NCBI GenBank assembly: GCA_046565505.1
Contig: JBKHYJ010000050.1
Location: 1-64,000 of the forward strand
DNA: 64,000 nucleotides
From: JBKHYJ01 sp046565505
GTDB lineage: Bacteria; Acidobacteriota; Blastocatellia; UBA7656
Reading direction: 5' to 3'
Within the stretch, counting starts at the first letter, position 1; every line of letters starts with the position of its first letter. This document shows, piece after piece, positions 45,616 to 54,439 of the stretch. The notes below the pieces were generated by a model. That model saw only the letters and a list, made by a program, of their open reading frames with translations, was not told where the DNA came from and made no database searches. A program made the position numbers and the translations under genes.

Positions 45616-46230
45616 ATGCTAATTCCGAAGCGCTCACTAATACCAACGTCCGATCAGGTGTGCGAGCTTTTGAAGGAGACGGGCGCGCTGCGCGAGGGCC
45701 ACTTCGAGTTCCCCAACGGGCTGCACTCATCGCACTACTTCCAGATGCCGCTCGCGATGCGCTACCACGGCAACGCCCGCGTCTTGAACGTAGCCCTGTC
45801 GCGCATGCTTCGCAGGGAGCCGGAGGTTCTGGCGGCGCTGCCCGACTGCGCGATAGTCGCGCCCGCCGCCGGCGGCATACCCGTGGCTTTCGGCATACGC
45901 GAGGCCCTTAACGCCGACCAGATTTTCTGGGCAGAGAAGGATGACGGCCGCTACCACTTCCGCCAGTACCTCGACGCGCGGTCGATAAAGTGCATAATCG
46001 TCGACGACATCGTAAGGTCGGGCAAGGTCATCTCGCAGATGCTAAATCTGGTCCGCCAGGCGGGGGCCGAAGTCATCGCCATTGGCTCGCTGGTACACTT
46101 CAAGGACGCGCAGCTCGATACGGGCGGCGTGCCTTACTACTCGCTGATCGACGTGGAGACGCAATTTCATTCGCCGGAATCATGCCCGGACTGCAAGGCG
46201 GGTGAGCCGCTGGAAAAAGTCTGGGTGTGA
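45616..46230 (+). CDS. phosphoribosyltransferase, orotate-PRTase-like
   Basis: Type I PRTase fold. The PRPP-binding motif is clear in CIIVDDIVRSGKVI (about 119-132), and the hood and first half resemble PyrE-type proteins (CELLKETGALREGHFEFPNGLHSSHYFQ). It ends with an extra Cys pair in SCPDCKAG (about 190-200), which plain PyrE lacks. It may be true orotate phosphoribosyltransferase for UMP synthesis or a regulatory PRTase homologue. ACAGGAGG precedes the ATG. The neighbours are not pyrimidine genes, so I leave the symbol blank. Confidence 0.75.
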   Translation: MLIPKRSLIPTSDQVCELLKETGALREGHFEFPNGLHSSHYFQMPLAMRYHGNARVLNVALSRMLRREPEVLAALPDCAIVAPAAGGIPVAFGIREALNADQIFWAEKDDGRYHFRQYLDARSIKCIIVDDIVRSGKVISQMLNLVRQAGAEVIAIGSLVHFKDAQLDTGGVPYYSLIDVETQFHSPESCPDCKAGEPLEKVWV

Positions 46231-46350
46231 TCTTCGAGGGGGCGGGCAGCAACCGGCCTGAGAATCCCTGATCCCGGGTGTATTCTGAAGCGCGAAGCAT
46301 AGCGCCCGCCCCGCACGTCCGACCGCAACCTTATTTCGAGGATAAAAGAT

Positions 46351-47325
46351 ATGCAAAATCTCCCCGGGCGCAACCCTGTTGTTTTAACGCTACTGGCGAT
46401 TATCTGTTCGCTCGCCCTTTCGGCGGCGGCGCGACCGCAAACGAAGGACTCGGCCGCAGGCCAGGTTAAGGCCGCCTCGCCGCAGCCCGCCATGCTGCCG
46501 CAAGCGCCGCCCGGCGCGGCGGATAAATTCGCGACCATCTATGGCGCGAAGATTCATTACCTGGAGGCGGGCAGCGGCCCCGCCGTCATACTGCTGCACG
46601 GGCTCGGCGGCGATGTGTCTAACTGGTTCGCGACAATAGGGCCACTCTCCGAAAAGTACCGCGTGATAGTGCCGGACCAGATAGGCTTCGGCCGCTCGGA
46701 TAAGCCTATGATTAACTACCGCGTCGGCACGCTCGTCGATTTTTTGGACGCGCTCTACAAAGAGCTGAAGATCGAGCGCGCGACGCTGGTCGGCAATTCG
46801 CTCGGCGGCTGGACCGCGGCTGCATACGCGCTGGCGCACCCGGACAGGGTCGAGCGCCTCGTGCTTGTGGACGCGGCGGGATTCGCCCTCACCGGCGACG
46901 TGAACCCGCGCACGCTCAACGGGCTGAGCCCTTCGACGCTCGAAGGAGCGAAACAACTCTTGGCTCAAATCTTTTACAACAAGCAGATGTTCGGCAGCGA
47001 CGCCGCGGCGGGGCTGATGCTGACGCGGCGAATGATGGCGGGCGACGGCTATACAATCCAGCGGTTCATCGACTCTATCGTCAACGGCGAAGACGTGCTC
47101 GACAAGAGGCTTTCCGCGATCAAGCAGCCGACGCTCATCATCTGGGGCAGGGAAGACCTGCTGACGCCGCTGGCGATGGGCGAACGATTCAAGAAAGAGA
47201 TCAACGGGTCGGAGCTTCTCGTCATCGAGAAGTGCGGGCACGTCCCGCAGCTTGAAAAATCCGCCGAATTCAACGCGGCGTTAATGAAGTTCATCGGCGG
47301 CGACATGGCGAGTAAGAAAAATTAA
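46351..47325 (+). CDS. exported alpha/beta-hydrolase
   Basis: 324 aa with an N-terminal signal (VVLTLLAIICSLALSAAARPQ). Canonical alpha/beta hydrolase: oxyanion HGLGG, nucleophile Ser150 in VGNSLGGW, Asp in GREDLLTP and His in KCGHVPQ. The lid region (about 190-235) is moderately long. Such proteins hydrolyse esters or C-C bonds (MhpC/BphD-like); the export signal argues for an esterase or lipase on extracellular or periplasmic substrates. GAGGATAAAAG precedes the ATG. A GC-rich hairpin lies after the gene. Confidence 0.87.
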   Translation: MQNLPGRNPVVLTLLAIICSLALSAAARPQTKDSAAGQVKAASPQPAMLPQAPPGAADKFATIYGAKIHYLEAGSGPAVILLHGLGGDVSNWFATIGPLSEKYRVIVPDQIGFGRSDKPMINYRVGTLVDFLDALYKELKIERATLVGNSLGGWTAAAYALAHPDRVERLVLVDAAGFALTGDVNPRTLNGLSPSTLEGAKQLLAQIFYNKQMFGSDAAAGLMLTRRMMAGDGYTIQRFIDSIVNGEDVLDKRLSAIKQPTLIIWGREDLLTPLAMGERFKKEINGSELLVIEKCGHVPQLEKSAEFNAALMKFIGGDMASKKN

Positions 47326-47366
47326 ACGAGTGTAAGTCGGGTGGGGGCGGCCGGTGGGCGGGAGCG

Positions 47367-47389
47367 CCCGGGCCTCCGCCCGGCCCGGG
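47367..47389. terminator. hairpin between convergent hydrolase and MaoC-type genes
   Basis: 8-bp stem CCCGGGCC (47367-47374) with 47382-47389 and a 7-nt loop, between two converging genes. No U tract. Confidence 0.5.
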
Positions 47390-47408
47390 TCCGTTTAACG
47401 CCCGCCGC

Positions 47409-48572
47409 CTAGCCGCCCGCCACCCTTTTCGGAATCAGAATGGCCCGCTCTATCTCGAATACCTTTTGCGCGAATCTCCCCCCGAACAAGTCTTCGCCAT
47501 CGGCCACGAGCCGCGCAGGTCTTTCGTTTTTAAGTCCGACGAGGTGGAACATGACCACGCCCGCATGCTCGTTATAGTCATGTTTTCCGACCACCCGAGA
47601 GGCCGCGTAAAGCGTGTCCCCCGCGACGACCGGCTGAGGGTGGCTGCCCTTGTCGTAGCCAATTTCCCAAAGCGCGTTGGCGGTCGTGTCGCGGCTGGCG
47701 AGCGAGGCGACCCAGGCGAAGACCAGCCCGCCGCACACCACGCGGGTCCCTGCGAAGCTGTGCTCGCGCGAGTAAACTTCGTCGAAGTGCAGCGGGTGAC
47801 TGTTGCGGGAGAGCATGGTCAGTTGCATGTGCTCGCTCTCGCCCACGGTGCGGCCATTGCTGTGCAGTATCACGTCCCCCTCATGGTAATCCTCCAACAG
47901 CCCCATCGGGCGGCCGGGCCATTTAGGCGACCGGATCTGAAGCGCGAGCTCTTTGGGCAGCGCCCCGACGCTGCTAGACACGTGGCTGGTCGCCAGGCGC
48001 CTCGCCTCGTCCGCCGCCGGCAAATTACCTGTCGTGCGCGGGCGGTTGTTGAGCGATTCAGTTAACGCGGGGTGGGCGCGGCCCTCTAGATTGCCGACTG
48101 GTATGAGGGCCTTACGCTCGAATGAAATTACCGTAACGCCGTCTTGATTGACTCCGGTTATTCGCACATGGACGATGCCGCGGTCGGCATTCGATTCGGA
48201 CCGGCGCACGCCCAATACTTCCGACGAAACGGCGAGCGTGTCGCCCGGGTACGCGGCGTTGGGGAACTTCAAATCTATGTAGGCGAGGTGCGCTATGGTC
48301 TGCTCGGAAACGTCGTGGACGGAAAAGCTGAGCGCGAGGTTCATCAGCACCATAGGGTGAACGACCCTGTCGCGGAAGCCCAAGTCGCGCGCGAAACGGC
48401 GGCTCGAATAGATCGGGTTCGGGTCCAGGAACGACGCGGCAAACATCGCGAGCATCCCTTCGTCGATGGTCACTTCCCACGGGTGGTTATAGACTTCGCC
48501 GATTCCGAAATCACCCAGCAGCCGGCCGTAGCGCGGCTCTATCACCCTGCGCCCTTTATTCGCGTCAGACAT
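47409..48572 (-). CDS. double hot-dog MaoC-type enoyl-CoA hydratase, probably mesaconyl-CoA hydratase
   Basis: 387 aa with two hot-dog folds: an N-terminal one (DLGFRDRVVHPMVLMNLALSF, about 62-83) and a C-terminal one (NSHPLHFDEVYSREHSFAGTRVVCGGL, about 255-282) that holds the MaoC-like His/Asp pair. It overlaps the stop of the malyl-CoA-lyase-type gene by 8 bp, so translation is coupled. Mesaconyl-CoA hydratase interconverts beta-methylmalyl-CoA and mesaconyl-CoA, and a CitE-family lyase cleaves the former to glyoxylate and propionyl-CoA, which makes this pairing informative. Exact substrate is inferred. Confidence 0.8.
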   Translation of the reverse strand: MSDANKGRRVIEPRYGRLLGDFGIGEVYNHPWEVTIDEGMLAMFAASFLDPNPIYSSRRFARDLGFRDRVVHPMVLMNLALSFSVHDVSEQTIAHLAYIDLKFPNAAYPGDTLAVSSEVLGVRRSESNADRGIVHVRITGVNQDGVTVISFERKALIPVGNLEGRAHPALTESLNNRPRTTGNLPAADEARRLATSHVSSSVGALPKELALQIRSPKWPGRPMGLLEDYHEGDVILHSNGRTVGESEHMQLTMLSRNSHPLHFDEVYSREHSFAGTRVVCGGLVFAWVASLASRDTTANALWEIGYDKGSHPQPVVAGDTLYAASRVVGKHDYNEHAGVVMFHLVGLKNERPARLVADGEDLFGGRFAQKVFEIERAILIPKRVAGG

Positions 48573-49647
48573 GGTCAGCCCCCAGTCCTAATTCTGTTGC
48601 CACCCCCTCGTCGAGGCGGCCGAGCGCGTAAGCCATCTTCAGCGTGTTTCGATTCACGCGGTCCGTGGCGCGGTCTGCCATCTTGCCGGCGATCATGGCC
48701 GCGCCGCGCCCCTCGCGCTCGGCCTCAAGGAACATCTTCGCCTCGGCGACCGCGCGGCTTATCTCTTCGTCGGAGACCTGAAATATCTCGACAGCCATAG
48801 CCGTCTGCTCAGGTATCCCCGTCCACTTGCCGGCGAAACCGAACTTGCGCGCCAGCGTCGCGTCGCGCCGGAACTCTTCCACCGCCGCGCGCCGCTCCTC
48901 TTCGCTCTTATCGCGAGTCGGGTAATTCGTGGTCATCTCCGCGATGGCCGGTATGCCCACAGACGCGGCGGCCTTGACTATGGAGGCGCGGGCCTGATTG
49001 ATGAGCGGGTGGTCCGCCTTGTAGGCAGACGCGCTCATCCCCAGGCTCGCCCAGTAGTCGTAAGAGCCGAACACGAGCCCCGCGAGCCGCTTCGACGAGC
49101 GCGCTATGTCGAACGCGTTCTCTTCGGCGGCCACGGATTCGATAAGCGGCTCGATGCGTATCCTGCCGACAGGGAGGTTGAGGCGGTTTTCGAGCGCCGC
49201 GAGCGTTTCGTCGATAGAGCGCACCTCATCCCCGCTTTCAATCTTCGGGTAGATTAAGCCGTCGAGCCGCGCGCCCGCCTGCTCGACTATGGTCGCTATG
49301 TCTTCATGCCCGGGGTCAAGCTCCGCGCCCCGCGGGCGAAAGAACCTCAGGCGCGAGCCCCAGTCAAGCTCGTTGAATGCGCGTATCACGTTCGCGCGCC
49401 CGCGTTCGAGCATCTCTCGGTTATCGCGCGGAATTGAATCTTCCAGGTCAAGCATGACGAGATTAGCCTTCGACTTGGTGACCGCGCCTTCGACGTATCT
49501 CCAAACCGTCGCGGGCGTCGTGAGGTGGGCCATCTGAAGAAGGTATTTCGGATCAAGCTCGATCACCTGACGGCGGTAGCGATTGATGATCTCCTGGTTC
49601 CGCTCGCGCGCCGCCCTCGTAATGTCAGCAGTAGCCCGTGTCTCCAT
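48565..49647 (-). CDS. HpcH/CitE-family CoA-ester lyase, L-malyl/beta-methylmalyl-CoA lyase type
   Basis: 360-aa TIM-barrel lyase of the CitE/malyl-CoA-lyase family. Mg-binding LVMLDLEDSIP (about 64-74), RFFRPRG, IYPKIESGDEV (second acidic ligand) and RIRIEPLIES are typical. The N-terminal 40 residues are helical and extended. It precedes the MaoC-type hydratase and overlaps it. Such pairs act in the ethylmalonyl-CoA pathway or 3-hydroxypropionate cycle, or in assimilation of methylated C5 acids. The AGGAG ribosome site lies upstream. Confidence 0.83.
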   Translation of the reverse strand: METRATADITRAARERNQEIINRYRRQVIELDPKYLLQMAHLTTPATVWRYVEGAVTKSKANLVMLDLEDSIPRDNREMLERGRANVIRAFNELDWGSRLRFFRPRGAELDPGHEDIATIVEQAGARLDGLIYPKIESGDEVRSIDETLAALENRLNLPVGRIRIEPLIESVAAEENAFDIARSSKRLAGLVFGSYDYWASLGMSASAYKADHPLINQARASIVKAAASVGIPAIAEMTTNYPTRDKSEEERRAAVEEFRRDATLARKFGFAGKWTGIPEQTAMAVEIFQVSDEEISRAVAEAKMFLEAEREGRGAAMIAGKMADRATDRVNRNTLKMAYALGRLDEGVATELGLGADHV

Positions 49648-50001
49648 CCGCCGTGATTCTCCTGTGCCTCATTCGGATTGTTGCCGCAGTGGTCGATTGT
49701 AGCAGAGAAATTGACGCGTGGGCAGTTGTCTGTAAGTTGGAGCCGGACCCACCGAACAATAAAGTATGCATGCCAGCAGGGTTAACTACGGCGCGCCGGC
49801 CTTGTCATTTATAACCGTCTTCTGCTGTCCCTATACGCCTGTTGATTCGTTCTCAAGTGGTACGCTTCTGTATCGAAGCGTTTCAACCGTGCCGCTAGTA
49901 TAACGCGCATTCCGGCAAAACGCGTGTAATTGCGGCCCTCACATCTGGTATTGAGGTTGCACTAACAAAAAGTTTAAGTAATTCAAAAACAGTCGAGGAA
50001 A
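49648..50001. other. promoter region between divergent lyase and transpeptidase genes
   Basis: 355 bp, GC-rich on the left and AT-richer on the right (49700-49990), as expected around promoters. No gene, RNA or repeat recognised. Confidence 0.45.
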
Positions 50002-51426
50002 ATGACACATATGAAGATTGCTTCGCGAATAATCGTGCCGCTCATCGCGGCCCTCGTCTTTGCCGCGCCGGGTTGTACGGCTCCCGCGCCGAATACGAAT
50101 ACTAACGCCACTTCAAACACGAATACGACTTCCAACACTAACACGGCGGCGACAGTCCCCGTGAGCACTAACACTCCCAGCCCGAACAATGTGACTGTGA
50201 CGTTGCCGCTGCTGGATGCAATGTTCGCGGAAGAGAGTTTCGCGAACGATCTGAAGTCGAGATTGCAACTGACCGACGAGCAGGTGAGTAAGCTCAGAAA
50301 CGTCGCGCGTGAAGCCACGTCGAAGCTGCGCGAGAGCAACGAAGGCGAGGCGCACCAGGGCACGACCGCCGCCGCGCGCTCCCAGGCCGAAGAGCAGATC
50401 AGGGCGACGATAGGCCCGGAAAAGACCCAGCAGTTGGCGGCTTATGTAGGCGAGCGGTATAGCGGAGGCGCGGGGGCTGCCCTGCCGCCACCTTCGCCCG
50501 TCATCTCCGCGCCATCCGACACCCGGATTGTGGTCAACGCGCCCGCCTTCAGAATGGACTTGTTCCAGAATGGGCAGTTGGTTAAGACGTACAGAGTCGC
50601 CATAGGCTACCCCGAATTCCCGTTGCCGGTCGGCATGCGCAAAGCCGATACGATCATCTTCAACCCGACGTGGACGCCTCCCGACGAGCCCTGGGTCGAA
50701 GCGCCCGGCAGCAAGGTCAAAGTTGGCGAGACAGTCAAGGCCGGCGACAAGCTGAACCCGCTCGGCCCGATCAAGATCCCCATAGGATTGCCTTCGCTGA
50801 TACATGGCGGAAAGACTCCCGCCAGGATAGGCAACTTCGGCTCGCACGGGTGCGTCGGGCTGACCGACGCGCAGGTAAAGGATTTCGCGAGGCTGTTAGC
50901 GCAGACGGGCGGCGCGAGCCTGACCGACGCGCAGGTGGCCGAGTACGAGAAGAACAAGACCGAAACGAAGAGCGTTAAGCTGACGGCCGCCGTCCCCGTG
51001 GAGTTGCGCTACGACACCATAACGGTGGAAGACGGGAAGCTGCACATCTACCGCGACGTTTATGATAAAGACACGAACACCGAGGAGAACCTTAGATCAG
51101 TGCTCCAGGCGTATGGCGTTCGGCTTGAGCAACTGAGCGAGGTCGAGCGCGCGCAGGTGATGAACGCCCTCAAGGAGATGTCGCGCGACCCGAGCGGCAG
51201 GCTCGACAACTCGGGCGCGGCGGCGTCGAACGCGAACACCAACTCTAATTCAAAGAAGGCAGACAACACGAGCGCCAAGGTGACCCGCACAATCAAGGGG
51301 CAGAAAGAGGTAGTGATTGAGATAGCGGCGCTGCGAGGGAAAGGCTACCCGGCCCCTGTCAACCTCGACGCGGGCGGCTCCGCGCCCGAAGGCAAGCCCG
51401 TCACGGGCAAGAAGAAGAAGGCGTAA
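50002..51426 (+). CDS. lipoprotein L,D-transpeptidase (YkuD)
   Basis: 474-aa envelope enzyme that forms or rearranges 3-3 cross-links or attaches proteins to peptidoglycan. The lipobox is FAAPGC (about 21-26). An Asn/Thr repeat linker (NTNTNATSNTNT..., about 32-60) precedes a helical region, then the YkuD catalytic motif: His in PSLIHGG and SHGCVGLT with His282 and catalytic Cys284. The C-terminus is another Asn-rich linker plus a short basic tail. Two in-frame ATGs lie 9 bp apart (50002 and 50011); GAGGAAA is closer to the first. Confidence 0.9.
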   Translation: MTHMKIASRIIVPLIAALVFAAPGCTAPAPNTNTNATSNTNTTSNTNTAATVPVSTNTPSPNNVTVTLPLLDAMFAEESFANDLKSRLQLTDEQVSKLRNVAREATSKLRESNEGEAHQGTTAAARSQAEEQIRATIGPEKTQQLAAYVGERYSGGAGAALPPPSPVISAPSDTRIVVNAPAFRMDLFQNGQLVKTYRVAIGYPEFPLPVGMRKADTIIFNPTWTPPDEPWVEAPGSKVKVGETVKAGDKLNPLGPIKIPIGLPSLIHGGKTPARIGNFGSHGCVGLTDAQVKDFARLLAQTGGASLTDAQVAEYEKNKTETKSVKLTAAVPVELRYDTITVEDGKLHIYRDVYDKDTNTEENLRSVLQAYGVRLEQLSEVERAQVMNALKEMSRDPSGRLDNSGAAASNANTNSNSKKADNTSAKVTRTIKGQKEVVIEIAALRGKGYPAPVNLDAGGSAPEGKPVTGKKKKA

Positions 51427-51493
51427 GGCGCTTCGGGGGCCGGCCGGCGAGAGGTCGCGTGTGGGCGTTTGCGCGCAGACTCATCGGCCGGCC

Positions 51494-52345
51494 CTACTGT
51501 TTCCCCGCGAGAAGAGGGTAAGGATTAATCGGCTCGCCGCCGCTCCACTTGCCCGGCTGGCTCGGCTTAGATATGGCGAAGTGCAGGTGGAAATTCCCCG
51601 CCCCCGCGTTACCCGTGTCGCCAACGTACCCGATTACGTCGCCGCGCTTCAATTGCTTTCCTTCCGCGACGCCGTCCGCGTACCGCAACAGGTGCGCGTA
51701 ATAAAAATAGTAGAGGCCCGAGGAGTCTAATTGATAGAGCGTGATGCCGCCCTTCTCGCTCTGAAAGAGCTTCGCCACCGTCCCGTCAGTCGCCGCGAGG
51801 ACGGGCGTACCCTGCGGGGCCATTATGTCCAACGCCTGGTGCTGCCTTCCCTCTGAGCGCCCGTCGTTGAAGCAATCGCGCAACTGGCCTGCGTTGATGC
51901 CTGCGACGGGGATAATCAAGCCCTTCATCTTCAGCGAACTCAAATCCGCCTCGCTAACCGCGCCGAATCCCGTGGGCGGTGGCGTAGTCGTGGGTGGTGG
52001 TGGCGGCGCCACAGGTGGCGGTGATGGCTCGACCGGCACAGGTGCAGCGGCAGGCGCAGCCTCTGGCGTGACGGCGGGGGCCGTCGAAGCCGCGGCCCCC
52101 GGATTCGGCTCAGCGGGAGTCAACACGGCAGTAGCAGTAGAGTCGCCCGCGCCGGGTTCGGCCGGGCCGCCCGGGGCACTCGCATCCGAAGAAGGCGCTT
52201 CAGCCGCGGGCGCGGCGTCGCGCGACCTGAAGGCGCCGGAAGGCGATTCGAGATTCATTAAAATTACCGCGCTCAGAATAAAGATAACGCCGGAAACTAT
52301 TATAATGGGTGCTCGCCTTCTTGCGAATATCCTGGAATTTCTCAT
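51494..52345 (-). CDS. membrane-anchored M23 (LytM) peptidase-family protein
   Basis: 283 aa from the ATG of MRNSRIFA, preceded by GGAGG; the upstream frame extension is unlikely. An N-terminal anchor (PIIIVSGVIFILSAVILMNL, about 9-28) is followed by a long Pro/Ala linker (about 40-115) and an M23 domain. Zinc-site residues are visible: HQALDIMAPQG (His, Asp), YYAHL and HLHFAIS. It probably cleaves peptidoglycan cross-bridges. It converges with the L,D-transpeptidase gene, so two wall enzymes sit together here. Confidence 0.88.
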   Translation of the reverse strand: MRNSRIFARRRAPIIIVSGVIFILSAVILMNLESPSGAFRSRDAAPAAEAPSSDASAPGGPAEPGAGDSTATAVLTPAEPNPGAAASTAPAVTPEAAPAAAPVPVEPSPPPVAPPPPPTTTPPPTGFGAVSEADLSSLKMKGLIIPVAGINAGQLRDCFNDGRSEGRQHQALDIMAPQGTPVLAATDGTVAKLFQSEKGGITLYQLDSSGLYYFYYAHLLRYADGVAEGKQLKRGDVIGYVGDTGNAGAGNFHLHFAISKPSQPGKWSGGEPINPYPLLAGKQ

Positions 52346-53051
52346 AGCCGGCCTCCAATCAAGTACGGAATATAAACATTCAACCTCCGCGCGCAATGGC
52401 GCTAATAATAATGAGCAATCAGTACGCCATGATCGCACCGCGTGATAGACGAGAATTCAATCCGGGCGGCTCAGACACGAAGAGAACCGCGCGCATGGCA
52501 TTGAGGGACCGCGCCGCCGTCAGTCTGTCTGTTGCGAACGCTTGACTTTGTGCAATGCAGCTTTGCTCGCGCGAGTAGACGTGGAGAGGGAGTGGTCAAT
52601 AGCTGCCCTCTCATGATCCCATTTTGCTCTGGTCTTAACACTCACCAGGTAACAGAACCGTAGTAGCCGACCTATCCGCCTCAGTTATAAAAGGCCAAAT
52701 CAAAGTCGTGCCCGCCCAGGAATTTGAACGGTATCTTTCGGTACTCGACGGAGGAGGGTATGGTGCGCTCTTTATTGCCCTTTCCCCGAACGGTGATAAG
52801 AAGGTTGTCGAAATCTACCTTGCCGCTTCTTTAGCCGAGATAACTCACTGCTAGAGGTCCGTCTTTATGAGTTCCTTGGCGACTGCTTACGGAGGGCCTT
52901 GAAACAATAGGAAAGATACACTAAAGTATCTCCTGAACAGTTCTTTAGATGCCGTTTCTCTTTGAGAAATTGTTTGAACAGCGTTTCCATTTACCCTCCT
53001 AAAGCGAGCACTCGATTGCGAGTGTTAGAAAAGGTAAATGTCGAAGACAAT
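52346..53051. other. chromosomal border zone before the tRNA-linked element
   Basis: 700 bp in which composition falls from GC-rich to mixed. It contains a short coherent frame (52708-52854) that looks like a gene remnant, a 6-bp hairpin (AGATAC...GTATCT near 52915) and the upstream region of the tRNA gene. No complete gene seen. Confidence 0.45.
52708..52854 (+). pseudogene. possible 48-residue gene fragment
   Basis: A frame beginning with GTG gives MPAQEFERYLSVLDGGGYG followed by LFIALSPNGDKKVVEIYLAAS and a stop. The same frame is open about 70 bases upstream, without an ATG. The composition looks like real protein rather than chance, but there is no ribosome site or known domain. Most likely the end of a disrupted gene just outside the element. 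Confidence 0.3.
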
Positions 53052-53124
53052 GGGGCTATAGCTCAGCTGGGAGAGCGCTTGAGTGGCACTCAAGAGGTCG
53101 TCGGTTCGATCCCGACTAGCTCCA
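53052..53124 (+). tRNA. tRNA-Ala (anticodon GGC)
   Basis: A full 73-nt cloverleaf: acceptor GGGGCTA/TAGCTCC with the G3-U70 wobble pair diagnostic for alanine tRNAs, D-arm GCTC/GAGC, anticodon stem CTTGA/TCAAG around loop GTGGCAC (anticodon GGC), T-arm GTCGG TTCGATC CCGAC, and discriminator A. CCA is not encoded. The integrase gene of the adjacent element converges on its 3' end, the usual layout when a tRNA serves as attachment site. Confidence 0.95.
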
Positions 53125-53143
53125 CTTTAATTTTCAACAGGTT

Positions 53144-53166
53144 AAGGCTACCTATTGGGTAGCCTT
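53144..53166 (+). terminator. intrinsic terminator of the tRNA transcript
   Basis: Perfect 9-bp stem AAGGCTACC (53144-53152) with 53158-53166 and a 5-nt loop, followed by TCTTGTTT. It starts 20 nt after the tRNA. Confidence 0.85.
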
Positions 53167-53200
53167 TCTTGTTTGACAGCAATCTTGACAGCAACCGGTC

Positions 53201-54439
53201 TCATTTTATGCCCGTGAGGACATTATCAAGCAGATCAATGGCATCATCCTTTATTTTCGGCAGAAGGTGAGTGTAAATGTCAGCAGTAATCCGAATGCTC
53301 GAATGCCCTAAGATTTCACTCACTACTTTTAATTCGACGCCTTGGGCGAGCAGGAGAGACGCGAAGAAGTGCCTCACATCATGCAGTCTGAAATAACGCA
53401 TTCCAGAATCTCTCATAAGTGCGTCAAGCTTTCGCCGGACGTTGCGAGGCTCGTAATAAGTGCCGAGCGAAGTACAAAAGACTAGATCATTCTCTTGCCA
53501 GTATTCAGCTTTCAATCTCTCCTCTAATTGCCGTGTTCTGTGCTCGCGTAAAATTGGCAGTAGCGATTTTGGGATTCTCAATGTGCGGGCAGATTTCTTC
53601 GTCTTAGGTGGTTGGATAGCCAGTTTTCCTTGAAGGCGCTATAGAGTGCCGCTGACGCGCAGCATAGAGCCTTCAAAGTCTATGTCTGACCATTTGAGCG
53701 CCAGTGCTTCGCCGCGCCTCAAGCCAAGAGCGAGACCCACGCGAAAGAATGCTTCGAGTCTATCACCTTTAATCAACTCTAAGAATTTGCGGGCTTCATT
53801 AGGGTCCATAGGCTTTACCTCATGGCGCTCGACCTTCGGCGGGTCCGCGAGCAAACCAACGTTGCGAGCTACCAATCCCCAAGTCTCGGCTTTTTTTAGA
53901 GCCATTCTCAAAACCGTGAGGCAGTATTGAACCGTTCGATTTGAAAGCAGCTTCCTTTCTCCATCTTTCCTTCTTGACTGGCTATTTTTTGCCATCAGGT
54001 TTTTAACCATTTGCTGACAGTGCTGCGGGGTCAGTTTAGCAAGTCGAATGTGTCCAAGCTCTGGGACAACATGAAGATTAATCATATGTCTGTACGAAAT
54101 ATATGTCGCCGGGCGGGTGGAAGGTTTAACGATATTTTCGAGCCAATTTTCGAGAAATTGTTTGACAGTTTGGGTCTCGCCGACAAGTGGCAAGCCCTGT
54201 TGCTGTTTGCGTAGTGCTGCCATCAACTGGTCGGATACCGCTTTGCGAGTTGTACCGTAAAATGTTTTCCGTCTAAGCCTTCCATTTTGATAGCCAAGAT
54301 TAATTGCAGCAGCCCATCGGCCATCTTTACGCTTGTAGATCGTACCTTCGCCCTGCCCTCGCTTTCTCTTCTTGTTCGATATTAGTGAAGGATTGGTTGA
54401 CCCGTTCTGATCCAATGTGCCTTTACCCTCATTAGCCAT
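53201..54439 (-). pseudogene. tyrosine integrase interrupted by a single in-frame amber codon
   Basis: The full frame would encode 412 aa: a basic N-terminus and arm-binding domain (about 30-70), a SAM-like core-binding domain (about 85-190) and a catalytic domain. TAG stands at codon 267 (53639-53641) after VSGTL; beyond it the same frame continues without shift through RLQGKLAIQPPKTKKSART, where related integrases have coding sequence. All catalytic residues remain: Arg241 (GLRRGE), His353 and Arg356 (LHDVRH), His379 (LGHSS) and Tyr389 (DIYTH). One C-to-T change from CAG explains it. Either the integrase is dead, or it is read through or reinitiated at the downstream ATG of MRIPKSLL. Confidence 0.88.

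Noticed and set aside
53201..53581. The downstream integrase part as an independent small recombinase
   Set aside because: It is in the same frame as the upstream part and lacks the first catalytic Arg; read as one interrupted gene.
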